From the NCBI RefSeq assembly GCF_000342005.1, contig NZ_AOHO01000065.1, positions 1 to 64,000 of the forward strand: DNA of 64,000 nucleotides, written 5' to 3'. The position numbers and the translations under genes are program-made. A model generated the notes under the pieces. It ran no database searches. It saw only the letters and a program-made list of their open reading frames with translations, and had not been told where the DNA came from. Shown piece by piece: positions 44,415 to 53,693 of the stretch; positions within the stretch are counted from its first letter, which is position 1; every line of letters begins with the position of its first letter. Source of the DNA: Amycolatopsis decaplanina DSM 44594. Its GTDB lineage: Bacteria; Actinomycetota; Actinomycetes; Mycobacteriales; Pseudonocardiaceae.

Positions 44415-45583
44415 GATGCTCTACCGCCTGCTTTCTGTGCTGTCGCGTGTATTTCGCGGATGAGGTCGCAGATCTCCTCGACGACCCGCGCGGGCATGTG
44501 AGAGTAGAGCGGCAGCGTGATCATGCTCGCGGCCAGTTCCTCCGTCACGGACAGGTCCGCGACCACGGGAATGTCCCGGTAGGCGGTCTGCTGGTGCAGT
44601 GCCGGGCTGAAGTACTTGCGGGTGCTGACATTCTCACTTCCCAGCCGCTCGGCGAGCAGGTCGCGGGTCATCCCGAAGCGGGTGGCGTCGACGAGGATCC
44701 CGAGGTCCTTGTACGAGCTCGCGGCGCCCTCCGGAATCGCCTGGAACGACAGGCCGGGGAGTCCGTCCAAACGGGAGCGATACCGTTCCGCGAGGGAACG
44801 CCTGATACCGAGCCAGTGGGAGAACCGATTGAGCGCGTGGACGCCCATGAACCCGGAGACCTCCGTCATCCGGCCGTTGAGCCCGAAGAACCGGCTGTCG
44901 TAGTCCCCTGGATTACCGTAGTCGCGCGCCGTTCTCAGCCTGGCGGCGAGAGCGGCGTCGTTCGTCGTGATCAACCCGCCCTCTCCGGTGCTGAGGGTCT
45001 TGGTCGGACTGAGGCTGAACACCTCGGCCACGCCTTTCCCGCCCACCATGGTCCCGTCGGGATAGCGGCTGCCGAAGCCGTGCGCGGCGTCGATGACCAG
45101 CGGAATGCCCCGGGAGTCGCACAGCTCCTGCAGTGAGCCGGTGTCGCACGGAACGCCGAACGTGTGCACCGCCAGCACGCCGGCCGCGTCCTGGACGAGC
45201 GGGGCCACCGCATGCGGGTCGAGGGTCCACGTGCGGGGATCCGCGTCGGCGAACCGGACCCGGTTCCCCGACCATCCGATCGCATGACCGGAAGCCATGA
45301 AAGTGAAGCTCGGCACCACGATGTCGCCGGTCAGCTCCAGGCAGCGGAACACGAGCATCAGGCCGGTCGTGCAGTTGCTGACCGCGACCGCGTGACCGAC
45401 ACCCAGGTACGCGCACGCGGCTTCCTCGAATTCCCTCACGTGGCGCCCGTTGGTGAGCATGCCCGACTGGAGGATCTCCTTGATGGCCAGCTCCATCTCC
45501 GCGTCGGCCTCCACGGTCGGGCGGACCATCGGAACGAGTTCGGGAAAACGTCCGGGCCGGGTGCCGGTGCTGATGTCGGTCAT
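44411..45583 (-). CDS. DegT/DnrJ/EryC1/StrS-family aminotransferase
   Basis: The 390-residue PLP enzyme has SNCTTGLMLVFRCLELTGDI (phosphate-binding part), VIDAAHGFG with Asp165 and the Schiff-base Lys195 in SLSPTKTLSTGEGGLI. This family aminates keto-sugars or keto-cyclitols, using Glu or Gln as donor. The Met at 45583 follows AGGAG; the longer open frame upstream reads epimerase antisense. It lies 44 bases after the epimerase gene, so the pair could build an amino sugar. Confidence 0.93.
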   Translation of the reverse strand: MTDISTGTRPGRFPELVPMVRPTVEADAEMELAIKEILQSGMLTNGRHVREFEEAACAYLGVGHAVAVSNCTTGLMLVFRCLELTGDIVVPSFTFMASGHAIGWSGNRVRFADADPRTWTLDPHAVAPLVQDAAGVLAVHTFGVPCDTGSLQELCDSRGIPLVIDAAHGFGSRYPDGTMVGGKGVAEVFSLSPTKTLSTGEGGLITTNDAALAARLRTARDYGNPGDYDSRFFGLNGRMTEVSGFMGVHALNRFSHWLGIRRSLAERYRSRLDGLPGLSFQAIPEGAASSYKDLGILVDATRFGMTRDLLAERLGSENVSTRKYFSPALHQQTAYRDIPVVADLSVTEELAASMITLPLYSHMPARVVEEICDLIREIHATAQKAGGRAS

Positions 45584-45627
45584 GGTCAGGCTCCTGAGGA
45601 ATGAGGACGGAAACGCGGAACGCGTGC

Positions 45628-46617
45628 CTACGCCGAGACGGGGTCCACGCGCTGGGCCACCGCGGTCAAGTAGTTGCTGTAGCGGGGCGAGGCGAAGTCC
45701 AGGTACTTCCCTTCGCGCATGGCGTCCCGGATTTCCCGCACCGTGTCGATGACCCGGCGGCTCGGGGTGAAGCCCAATTCCCGGCGGATGGGGTCGAAAT
45801 TCACCCGGTAGTTCCGTGGGTCGGTGTGCTCCTCGAGGATCTCCATGCGAACGCCGGAGATCTCCTCGGCGATCAGTTCGCCGATGGAGTCCATGCGGTA
45901 GTTCTCTTCGCCGAACCCGCAGTTGTAAACGCTCGGCGCGGTACGCCTGCCATCCTGAAGGACCAGGTGCACCGCCGTGGCCGCGTCCTCGACGTGCAGG
46001 AAGGGCCGCCACTGGGTACCGCCGTACACGGTGACACCACCGCGCTCCACCGCGTTGGCCGTCATGACGTTGACGGCCAGATCGAACCGCATCCGCGGGG
46101 AAAGGCCGTGGATGGTGGCGAACCGCAGCAGCCGGGTGGACAGTTCCTCACGCGGCAGGGAGAGCAGGTAGTGCTCGGACAGCACCTTGGATTCGGCGTA
46201 GACCGACTGGGGAGCCATGGGCGACCAGACGTCCACTTCCGCGTCCGCCGTGAATCCGTAGTTGCTGCAGGTGGATGCGAAGACCAGCGACCTCACCCCG
46301 GCCCGGCGACAGGCCTCGGCGACGCGGATGGTCCCGAGATAGTTGACCTCCCACGCGGTGTCCGTGTCGACGCCGCAGGCGGGATCGCCCACGATCGCCG
46401 CCAGGTGCACCACGGCGTCCACGCCGTCGAGGGCCTTCTCCCAAGACGCGGCATCAAGCACATCGCCGTCGACGTAGGTGACCCCGGGCGACTCGAGTTC
46501 CGGACCGCCGACCAGACCGTTGTCGAGGACCACGACCTGTGCTCCGGAGCGACTGAGCCTCCGGGTCAGCACCGATCCGATATACCCGCGCCCTCCGGTG
46601 ATCAGGTACTTCTTCAT
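45628..46617 (-). CDS. NAD-dependent sugar epimerase/dehydratase
   Basis: The 329-residue extended SDR has the Rossmann motif GGRGYIGS near 8-15, VVHLAAIVGDPA near 69 and a catalytic YAESK near 141-145. It ends with a substrate-binding GFTPSRRVIDTVREIRD. Such enzymes work on NDP-sugars as 4-epimerases, reductases or dehydratases. It overlaps HypF by four bases (ATGA), an unusual partner for hydrogenase maturation and a clue to a different role. Confidence 0.92.
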   Translation of the reverse strand: MKKYLITGGRGYIGSVLTRRLSRSGAQVVVLDNGLVGGPELESPGVTYVDGDVLDAASWEKALDGVDAVVHLAAIVGDPACGVDTDTAWEVNYLGTIRVAEACRRAGVRSLVFASTCSNYGFTADAEVDVWSPMAPQSVYAESKVLSEHYLLSLPREELSTRLLRFATIHGLSPRMRFDLAVNVMTANAVERGGVTVYGGTQWRPFLHVEDAATAVHLVLQDGRRTAPSVYNCGFGEENYRMDSIGELIAEEISGVRMEILEEHTDPRNYRVNFDPIRRELGFTPSRRVIDTVREIRDAMREGKYLDFASPRYSNYLTAVAQRVDPVSA

Positions 46618-48947
46618 CGCGCGTTGTCTCCCAGCCTGGCGTCGGCCACCACGATCTGGCCGAGCGAAATGCCGCCGTCGTTGGTCGGCACCTGCTGATG
46701 GCAGAACGGGTCGAATCCCGCCCCGCGCAGCTCGACCATGCAGTTGACCAGCAGGAATTCGTTCAGGAAAACGCCACCGGAAAGCACCACCTGGTGGGTG
46801 CCGGAATCGCGGAGCGCTTCGCAGCGTTCGACGACCATGTCGACCACGGCCGAGTGAAAACGACGGCTCAACGTGGCGGAGTCCCGCCCGGCGGCAAGGT
46901 CCGCGGCGAGTGCCCGGATCACCGGCCTGGGATCGATTTCCTGCCCGTTCAGGCCGAATCGGTACCGGTCTCCCCGCTCGGCCATGGTGAAGTCGCGTTC
47001 GAGCAGCCCCTCCAGCTCGATCGGTCCCTGTGCTTCGTATTCGGCGTGCGTGGTGATGGCCAGCAGGGCGGCGACGCCGTCGAACAGCCGGCCCATGCTG
47101 GAGGCGGGCGGTGCGTTGATCCCCCGCTGAGCCATGGCGGCGAAGACATGCCGCTGCCGTTCGTCGAAGGTCTCCAGCACCGGAAAGGCGTCGAGCGCGG
47201 CGCTGGTCTCGCCGAACGCGTCCAGTGCCAGCGCGAAACCCGTCCTGATCGGTTCGGTGACCGCCTTGTCGCCGCCCAAGAGCGGCACGGTCCGCAGATG
47301 CGCGACGCGGCGAGCCTCGCGGTAGCCGCCGACGAGGAATTCGCCGCCCCAGATGGTCCCGTCGGTTCCGTATCCGGTGCCGTCGAAGATGACGCCGATG
47401 GCCTGGCCGCTGAGCCGGTTCTCCGCCATGCAGGAGGCCATATGCGCGTGATGGTGCTGGACCGTGACGACCTGTTCGAAGGCCTCGCCCTGCTCCTGCA
47501 AGGCGAAGCGGGTCGCTCGGAACTGGGGATGCAGGTCCACGGCGGCGTGCCGCGGGTGAAGGTCGTGCAGGCCGGCGAGATGACCGACGGCGGCTCGATG
47601 CGCCCCGAAGGTCTCGTCGTTCTTGATATCGCCGATGTGCTGGCTGACGTAGACACGTGAGCCGCTGCTCAACGCCACCGTCGTCTTCAGCTCGGCGCCG
47701 TAGGCGACCAGCGGTGCCAGTTCGGTGCCGACCTCCACCGGATACGGCGCATAGCCGCGGGACCGGCGGATGAACCCGACCAGCCCCTCGCCGAGTTCCG
47801 GATGCCCGGAATAGCGGACGATCGAGTCGTCGACCCGGACTTCGATGTCACGGTCGTTGTAGAGGATCAGGTCTGCGACCGCGAACAGCTGCGCCAGCGC
47901 GTCCTCGTTGCGGAACACGATCGGGTAGCCGGAGATGTTGCCGCTGGTCATCACCAGCGTGTCCAGTCCGGCGTGGTCGACGAGCAGGTGATGCACCGGC
48001 GCGGACGGCAGCATGATGCCGAGATTGGGGTTACGTGGCGCGATCTGCTCCGGCAGTCCCGGGGATCGCTTACGCAGCAACACGATCGGCCGAGCCGGAG
48101 AGAGCAGCAGATCGGCCTCGGCCGGACGGACCTCGGCGAAATCTCCGACCGTGTCCAGATCTCGCGCCATCACCGCGAACGGTTTGGAGTCTCGCCGTTT
48201 GCGGGCCCGGAGCCGGGCGACCGCCTCGCCGTCGCGGGCGTTGACCGCGAGGTGGAATCCGCCGACGCTCTTCACCGCGACGATCCCGCCCTCGGCGAGC
48301 GCGCTCGCGGCCGAGGAGAGCGCTTCCTCCCCCGCCGCCGTCTCGCCGCCGGGGCCGGCCAGCAGCAGCCGCGGACCGCAGTCCGGGCAGGCGTTGGGCT
48401 GGGCGTGATACCGACGGTCCAGCGGATCCTCGTACTCGCGGGCACACGGGCGGCACATGGTGAAGCCCGCCATCGTGGTGACCGCCCGGTCGTAGGGCAG
48501 CTCGCGGATGATCGAGTACCGCGGGCCGCAATTGGTGCAGTTGATGAAGGGATAGCGGTACCGGCGATCGGCCGGGTCCCGCAACTCGGCACGGCAGTCG
48601 GCGCAGACGTGGGAGTCGGCGGGGACGACCGTGGTGCGGAGGCCGTCGTGCCTGCTCTGCCGGATGGTGAACCCCTCCGGCTTCGAGGTGGCCTCGGGCA
48701 GGTCGGTCACCTGGACGGCCGTGACCCTGGCCTGGGGCGGAGCCTCCGTGTCGAGGCCTTCGGTGAAGCGGCGTATCTCCGCCGGGCGGCCGGTGACCTC
48801 GATCAGCACCCCCTCCGGATCGTTGAGCACCCACCCGGTCAAATCGCAGTTCAACGCGAGCTTGTAGACAAAGGGCCGGTACCCCACTCCTTGGACCACG
48901 CCGGTCACGCGGATGCTTCGCCGGACGCTCGAATCGCTACTCGGCAT
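46614..48947 (-). CDS. hypF: Carbamoyltransferase HypF
   Basis: The 777-residue HypF is complete. It has an acylphosphatase domain (VTGVVQGVGYRPFVYKLA, about 13-30), two zinc fingers (CADC/CTNC and CRPC/CPDC, about 110-200), a YrdC-like domain that makes carbamoyl-adenylate (about 205-380), and a Kae1-like domain with VQHHHAHMASCM near 495. HypF transfers carbamoyl from carbamoyl phosphate to the terminal Cys of HypE. No hypA, B, C or D and no hydrogenase genes occur in the window. It overlaps a sugar epimerase, so a non-hydrogenase role is likely. Confidence 0.93.
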   Translation of the reverse strand: MPSSDSSVRRSIRVTGVVQGVGYRPFVYKLALNCDLTGWVLNDPEGVLIEVTGRPAEIRRFTEGLDTEAPPQARVTAVQVTDLPEATSKPEGFTIRQSRHDGLRTTVVPADSHVCADCRAELRDPADRRYRYPFINCTNCGPRYSIIRELPYDRAVTTMAGFTMCRPCAREYEDPLDRRYHAQPNACPDCGPRLLLAGPGGETAAGEEALSSAASALAEGGIVAVKSVGGFHLAVNARDGEAVARLRARKRRDSKPFAVMARDLDTVGDFAEVRPAEADLLLSPARPIVLLRKRSPGLPEQIAPRNPNLGIMLPSAPVHHLLVDHAGLDTLVMTSGNISGYPIVFRNEDALAQLFAVADLILYNDRDIEVRVDDSIVRYSGHPELGEGLVGFIRRSRGYAPYPVEVGTELAPLVAYGAELKTTVALSSGSRVYVSQHIGDIKNDETFGAHRAAVGHLAGLHDLHPRHAAVDLHPQFRATRFALQEQGEAFEQVVTVQHHHAHMASCMAENRLSGQAIGVIFDGTGYGTDGTIWGGEFLVGGYREARRVAHLRTVPLLGGDKAVTEPIRTGFALALDAFGETSAALDAFPVLETFDERQRHVFAAMAQRGINAPPASSMGRLFDGVAALLAITTHAEYEAQGPIELEGLLERDFTMAERGDRYRFGLNGQEIDPRPVIRALAADLAAGRDSATLSRRFHSAVVDMVVERCEALRDSGTHQVVLSGGVFLNEFLLVNCMVELRGAGFDPFCHQQVPTNDGGISLGQIVVADARLGDNAR

Positions 48948-48963
48948 CTCGTCACCTCCCTGC

Positions 48964-49989
48964 TCAGCACAGACGCGGCAGCTCGGCGCCTTGGAGTTCC
49001 TCGACCACGGAGTCCCGTCCGTCCGCGCCGCGCATCAGGACGAGCGGGTCCGCGTCCTCCGTCACCTCGCCGATCGTCGTCGCCTCGGCGCCGTATTTGT
49101 GCGAGCGAAGTACGGCCAGCACGTCCTGTTCCGCCGCCGGATCGACGAACAGGCACAGACAACCCTCGTTGGCGGCGTGAATCGCGTTGATTCCCAACAT
49201 GTCCGTGGCCATCACGGTCTCGAACTGGATGGGCAGCCTGTTCTGTTCGAACCTGACGGCGTGCCCGGACGCCCTCGCGTACTCGTGCAGGACGGCGGCC
49301 AGCCCACCGCGGGTGACATCCCGGACCGAGTGCACCACGCCGTCTCCGACCGTGGTCAGCAGGGCGTCCATGAGACCGTTCAGCGGCGCGCAATCGCTCA
49401 GCACACGCTGCTCGAAGCCGAGGCCCTCGCGGATCGAGAGCAGGTGCACGGTGTGGTTGCCGATCGGTCCACTGAGGATCACCCGGTCACCTGGTCGCAC
49501 GTCACGCATCCGGAGTGGTGCGCGCTCGAAGACGCCGATGCCGGCGGTGTTCAGGTAGATCTGGTCGACCTCGCCCTTACGGACCACTTTGGTGTCTCCG
49601 CAGACGATCTGGACGCCTGCCTCGAGAGCCGTCTCCCGGATCGAGGTGCACACCTGGTGGACACGGGCCATCGGGAGCCCGGTCTCCAGGATCATCCCGA
49701 GCGTCAGGTACAGCGGCCGCGCGCCGACCACGGCGAGGTCGTTCACGGTGCCGCAGACCGAGATCTTGCCGATGTCCCCGTTGCCGAAGAACGGCGGATC
49801 GGCCACGAACGAGTCCGTGGTCATCGCGATCCGGCCGGCGGGAACGGAGAGCATCGCGCTGTCCTCCATCTCGCCGACGTACACCTCGCCGAGCGTGTCG
49901 ACGACGAAGGAGATCAACTCACCACTGAGTTTGGCTCCACTTCCGTGGTCGAGGACGACCTCGCCGAGGCCGGTCACCGAGCTTGCCAT
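48964..49989 (-). CDS. hypE: HypE-family carbamoyl dehydratase
   Basis: The 341-residue PurM/AIR-synthase-fold protein has HypE hallmarks: LDHGSGAKLSGELI, TTDSFVADPPFFGNGDIGKI, GTVNDLAVVGARPLYL and GDTKVV. Its C-terminus ends LPRLC, and the last Cys is the residue that HypF carbamoylates. HypE then uses ATP to dehydrate it to a thiocyanate, the CN source of NiFe-hydrogenases. It lies 16 bases upstream of hypF. The intact tail argues for live chemistry despite no hydrogenase being visible. Confidence 0.93.
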   Translation of the reverse strand: MASSVTGLGEVVLDHGSGAKLSGELISFVVDTLGEVYVGEMEDSAMLSVPAGRIAMTTDSFVADPPFFGNGDIGKISVCGTVNDLAVVGARPLYLTLGMILETGLPMARVHQVCTSIRETALEAGVQIVCGDTKVVRKGEVDQIYLNTAGIGVFERAPLRMRDVRPGDRVILSGPIGNHTVHLLSIREGLGFEQRVLSDCAPLNGLMDALLTTVGDGVVHSVRDVTRGGLAAVLHEYARASGHAVRFEQNRLPIQFETVMATDMLGINAIHAANEGCLCLFVDPAAEQDVLAVLRSHKYGAEATTIGEVTEDADPLVLMRGADGRDSVVEELQGAELPRLC

Positions 49990-50041
49990 CGGACGTCCTT
50001 CCTTTCTTCGAGCGAGGGGCCGGAAGCCCTTCGGACAGGGC

Positions 50042-50632
50042 TCAAGGAAGGGTCTTGACGACCATCCGGGGGAGCTCACCCTTGGTGTCGAGGGTTTCCA
50101 GAATCTCCTTCGTACTCGCGACCGTCGCGCAGTACCCGGCGAGCCAGGTGAGCGAGCGATCACGATCCTCGGGTTTGTCGGAGACGACGCATTCGGAGGG
50201 AACCCAGACGTTGTAGCCACGGAAGAACGCGTCGGCGGCGGTGGTCTGGACACAGATCTGTGTCTGCAGACCGGTGACGACGACGGTCTCGACGCCGGCT
50301 TCCTGAAGCAGTTCGTGCATCTTCGTCTCGTAGAAACCGCTGTCCTTGTTCTTCTCCACGATGACGTCACCCTCGCCGAGGAAGGCGGGGAGAATCGCCG
50401 CGCCCTCGGTGTCACGTTGCAGCGGCAATGTCCCGTCCGCCCTGCGGTTCGCGTTCGGGTCGTCGGGAAGGTTGATCAGCTGCAGGTGGTAGACCGTGTG
50501 ACCTCGACGGCGCATCTCGTCCAGGAAGGCGATGTAGTGGGGCTGCGCGTCGGCCATCACCGCCGTGCGCTCGGGGGTCAGGTAGACCACGTCACCCTGG
50601 AGGTCGTTGGTGAGGACGGCGATTTTTCCCAT
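50042..50632 (-). CDS. Isochorismatase-like cysteine hydrolase leading the hyp operon
   Basis: The 196-residue enzyme has the catalytic Asp in VLTNDLQGDVV, Lys in EKNKDSGF and the nucleophile Cys in VTGLQTQICVQTTAADAF. Members hydrolyse amides, ureas or vinyl ethers (nicotinamidase, N-carbamoylsarcosine amidase, isochorismatase). The Met at 50632 follows AAGGAG. It is the first gene of the operon, 52 bases before hypE, so it may act on a carbamoyl, nitrile-derived or amide intermediate. The substrate is not shown. Confidence 0.88.
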   Translation of the reverse strand: MGKIAVLTNDLQGDVVYLTPERTAVMADAQPHYIAFLDEMRRRGHTVYHLQLINLPDDPNANRRADGTLPLQRDTEGAAILPAFLGEGDVIVEKNKDSGFYETKMHELLQEAGVETVVVTGLQTQICVQTTAADAFFRGYNVWVPSECVVSDKPEDRDRSLTWLAGYCATVASTKEILETLDTKGELPRMVVKTLP

Positions 50633-51390
50633 GACAGCTCCTTGCCTAGAGGAATGACCGATTTGAGAAACCATGCACGGAATGATGCGGACGCGACCGA
50701 ACAGGCCATCACAAAAGTGTCGACCAAGAATGACCTATGCCTCAAAAGCGAGTCCCGTCAGAAAGACCCGCTCCCCCCAGTGCCCCCTTTGATTTTCGAA
50801 TTCCCACCCTGGCCGTCCGGCACTCAGAAGCCGGCGACACCTTTGTTTACTCAGTGGATGTCGCCCTGTCAAGCCCTCCGCTTCGCTCGTAAAGATCAAT
50901 TACCCGACAGGCTGTGAATTCCACAGAATTCGGCTCCGTGAAGTACGGATACACACCTCGGCAGCGGTCTATCCGCGACTCCGGATGCTGCGAAATCCGC
51001 AGCAGGGCAAGGGATCGAGGCCGCCAGGGCGTCCACGTGGTCATCCGGGATCGCGGACGCTGGACCATCTCGCCGACTGCGAATCCGGGTGCCTCCGCCG
51101 CCGTCCGCTGAGCCACATGCGGCGATTCCTTGCCGCAAATGGCCCACTGGTCTTTTCGCCATCCACGCCGCGGCGGAGCTTGATGATCTACTCCTGCGGG
51201 ATCAGCAGACTTTCGCCACCGGGCATCGGAGAAGGCTCGCTACGACATGCACACCCGCACTGGAATGCGGTTCTGTCGCGGTTCAGAAAGGACGGCGCCC
51301 ATTCGGCGGCATAGCGTTATGACCCCGGCGATATCCAGCCGTGAACGGGCGCGCCGTCGCGCAAATAGTCCTCGTACAGGTCCAGTGTCA

Positions 51391-51717
51391 ATGCCACGTA
51401 GCTTAACTTGAATATGAAAACCAGCTCCATGTCGCCGTTGTCCTGGCCGGAGCAGAACGGCAGGGGCCCAGGTTTCCCTGAGTGCTGCTCGGCGGTGCTG
51501 ATGTGGCTGGTGGGGCGTCGACACAGGGGTTGTGAGTGATAAAGGTCGTTAGAACGACCTTTATCACTCACACCCCCCTCGGTCAACGCCCCACGTATCC
51601 CTGTCGCCACACCAGCCACTGTCCACAATGGAGAAACCTGCCCGAGATCGCACCGACTACCATCGCCGATGAGAAACCGCAGTTCAAAAGGTTGATCAAG
51701 TTAAGCTACGTGACATT
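51391..51717. repeat. Pair of inverted 22-bp elements 283 bp apart
   Basis: CAATGCCACGTAGCTTAACT(TG) at 51391-51412 and its inverse at 51696-51717 differ at one base. They enclose a 283-bp stretch with palindrome copy F. They could be terminal repeats of a tiny non-autonomous element or two binding sites in opposite orientation. No target-site duplication was recognised. Confidence 0.5.
51532..51571. repeat. Intergenic palindrome, family 1, copy F
   Basis: Perfect 19-bp arms (GTGAGTGATAAAGGTCGTT at 51532-51550 with 51553-51571) flank AG. The layout equals that of copies D, E and G, but the stem carries compensated base changes (GATAAAGGTCG in place of GGTAAGGACGG). Selection on pairing, not on exact sequence, is suggested. 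Confidence 0.8.
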
Positions 51718-51770
51718 GGGTCCGGTGCCGCCTCTGGTGTCGCGTGATCCCGCTTGCCTTAAGCGTGGCT

Positions 51771-51818
51771 GGAGGGACGACACACCCGCGGCCGGCTTCC
51801 GCCGCGTGTCGTCCCTCC
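51771..51818 (-). terminator. Terminator after poxB
   Basis: A perfect 13-bp stem (GGAGGGACGACAC at 51771-51783 with 51806-51818) encloses a GC-rich loop with a further inner GCGGC/GCCGC pairing. It lies about 50 bp downstream of the poxB stop. Confidence 0.75.
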
Positions 51819-51868
51819 CCTCACACGAAAGCGCCGTCCGCCGGCGGACAACGAAGCGTCAACTCCGC

Positions 51869-53608
51869 TCATGGCCGTGGGATGTTGCGGAGGTTGGCAC
51901 GGGCGAGGTCGATCATCCGGCCGACCCCGCCTTCGAGTACGACCTTGCTCGCGGCCAAGGCGAATCCACCGAGCTGACCGGCGGTGATGTGCGGCGGGAC
52001 GGACAGCGCGTTCGGGTCGGTCACGACGTCCACCAGCGCGGGGCCATCGTGGCTCAGTGCTTCCTTGAGAGCCGCACGCAGCCTGGTGGGGTCGGTCACC
52101 CGCTCGGCGCGCAGTCCCGCACCACTGGCGATGGCGGCGAAGTCGACCGGGCGATGGTCGGTCTGATAGTCGGGCAGGCCGTCGACCAGCATCTCCAGCT
52201 TCACCATGCCCAGTGAGGAGTTGTTGAACGTCACGATCTTGACCGGAAGGTCGTGCAAGGCCACGGTGAGCAGTTCGCCGAGCAGCATTCCCAGTCCCCC
52301 GTCGCCGGACATCGACACGACCTGACGTCCCGGATAGGCGAACTGCGCGCCGATGGCATGCGGCAAGGCGTTGGCCATGGTGCCGTGCAGGAACGACCCG
52401 ATGACCCGGCGGCGCCCGTTGGGAGTGAGGTACCGGGCCGCCCACACATTGCACATACCGGTGTCGACGGTGAAGATCGCGTCGTCGGAGGCGAGTTCGT
52501 CGAGGAGATCCGCAGCGAACTCGGGGTGGATGGGCACGTGCCGGTCGACGTTGCGGGTGTAGGCATCGACGACCTGTTCCAGCGTTTTGCAGTGATCACG
52601 CAGCATGCGGTCAAGGAACGTCCGGTCGGTCTTGCGCCGCAGGAGCGGCTGCACGGCTCGCAGGGTCTCCCGCACGTCGCCGTGCACCGCCAGTTCCAGC
52701 GGGGTGCGTCGGCCCAGCCGGGTCGCGTCGTGGTCGATCTGCACGGTCCGCGCCTGGGGAAGGAAGGAGTCGTAAGGGAAATCGGTGCCCAGCAGGACCA
52801 GCAGATCCGCATCGTGCATGGCCCGGTAGCAGGCGCCGTAGCCGAGCAGACCGCTCATCCCGACGTCGTAGGGATTGTCGTACTGGATCCATTCCTTGCC
52901 GCGCAGGCTGTGGCCGACCGGTGCCTGTACGGTCCCGGCCAGGTCCATCACCTCGGCGTGCGCGCCGCGCACCCCGGCGCCGGCGAACAAGGTCACGGTC
53001 TCGGCTTCGTTGATCAACTCGGCGAGCCGTGCCACCTGCGGCTCGGGCGGCACGACCGTTCCGTGCTCGGTGACCGGCACTCCGGTCCCGGTCGGCGCGA
53101 CTGCGTCGAGGTGCGCGACGTCGCCGGGCAGCACCAGCACCGACACCTCGCCGCGGGACAACGCGTGCTGCATGGCGATCCGCAGCACCCTGGGCATCTG
53201 GGCGGGCCTGCTGATCTGCTCGCAATAGCCACTGCAATCGACGAACAGCCGCTCGGGATGGGTCTCCTGGAAGAAGCCTGTACCGATCTGGCCGGACGGG
53301 ATGTGCGAGGCGAGCGCGAGAACCGGGGCGCCGGTGCGGTGCGCGTCGTAAAGCCCTTGCACCAGATGGGTGTTGCCGGGACCGCAGCTGCCGGCGCACA
53401 CCGCGAGCCGTCCGGTCAGCTGGGCTTCGGCGGCCGCGGCGAACGCACCGGCCTCCTCGTTGCGCACGTGCACCCAGTCGATGCCCGGTGTGCGGCGGAT
53501 GGCGTCGACGACGGGGTTGAGGCTGTCTCCGACCACGCCGTAGATCCGTTCCACCCCGGCCTGCACCAGGACTTGGACGAACTGCTCGGCGACGTTGGGC
53601 TTGGCCAT
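51869..53608 (-). CDS. poxB: Thiamine-diphosphate pyruvate oxidase/dehydrogenase-type enzyme
   Basis: The 579-residue ThDP enzyme has the Pyr domain with catalytic Glu (RNEEAGAFAAAAEAQLTG), a central FAD/nucleotide domain and the PP domain with GDGGLGMLLGELLTVALHDL...NN. The order and length fit PoxB, pyruvate:quinone oxidoreductase, which decarboxylates pyruvate to acetate. Related acetolactate synthases are less likely, given the ETHPERLFVDCSGYCEQI region typical of PoxB. A GTG three bases earlier is an alternative start. It is monocistronic with its own terminator. Confidence 0.88.
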   Translation of the reverse strand: MAKPNVAEQFVQVLVQAGVERIYGVVGDSLNPVVDAIRRTPGIDWVHVRNEEAGAFAAAAEAQLTGRLAVCAGSCGPGNTHLVQGLYDAHRTGAPVLALASHIPSGQIGTGFFQETHPERLFVDCSGYCEQISRPAQMPRVLRIAMQHALSRGEVSVLVLPGDVAHLDAVAPTGTGVPVTEHGTVVPPEPQVARLAELINEAETVTLFAGAGVRGAHAEVMDLAGTVQAPVGHSLRGKEWIQYDNPYDVGMSGLLGYGACYRAMHDADLLVLLGTDFPYDSFLPQARTVQIDHDATRLGRRTPLELAVHGDVRETLRAVQPLLRRKTDRTFLDRMLRDHCKTLEQVVDAYTRNVDRHVPIHPEFAADLLDELASDDAIFTVDTGMCNVWAARYLTPNGRRRVIGSFLHGTMANALPHAIGAQFAYPGRQVVSMSGDGGLGMLLGELLTVALHDLPVKIVTFNNSSLGMVKLEMLVDGLPDYQTDHRPVDFAAIASGAGLRAERVTDPTRLRAALKEALSHDGPALVDVVTDPNALSVPPHITAGQLGGFALAASKVVLEGGVGRMIDLARANLRNIPRP

Positions 53609-53693
53609 CACGACCCCTTCGATGCTCCGGCGGCGGGAATACCTTCATGATCCACGTGAGAGCGCGGCCTCGCAGGTCCTGGGTAGTGATGGC

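Larger units (their letters stand above)
50633..51868. other. 1.2-kb intergenic region between the hyp operon and poxB
   Basis: No supported gene is seen. Short open frames lack ribosome sites and family motifs. The left part should hold the promoter of the nine-gene hyp operon. The middle carries a pair of inverted 22-bp elements (51391-51412, 51696-51717) that bracket palindrome copy F. The right end has the poxB terminator. Composition is less GC-rich than its neighbours between 50640 and 50900. Confidence 0.5.

Noticed and set aside
46614..49989. HypF/HypE read simply as hydrogenase maturation genes
   Set aside because: No hydrogenase or hypA-D gene is in the window and the operon partners are sugar enzymes; the standard role remains possible only if those genes lie elsewhere.
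50847..51116. 89-codon minus-strand frame in the 1.2-kb gap
   Set aside because: No ribosome site, biased composition and no family.
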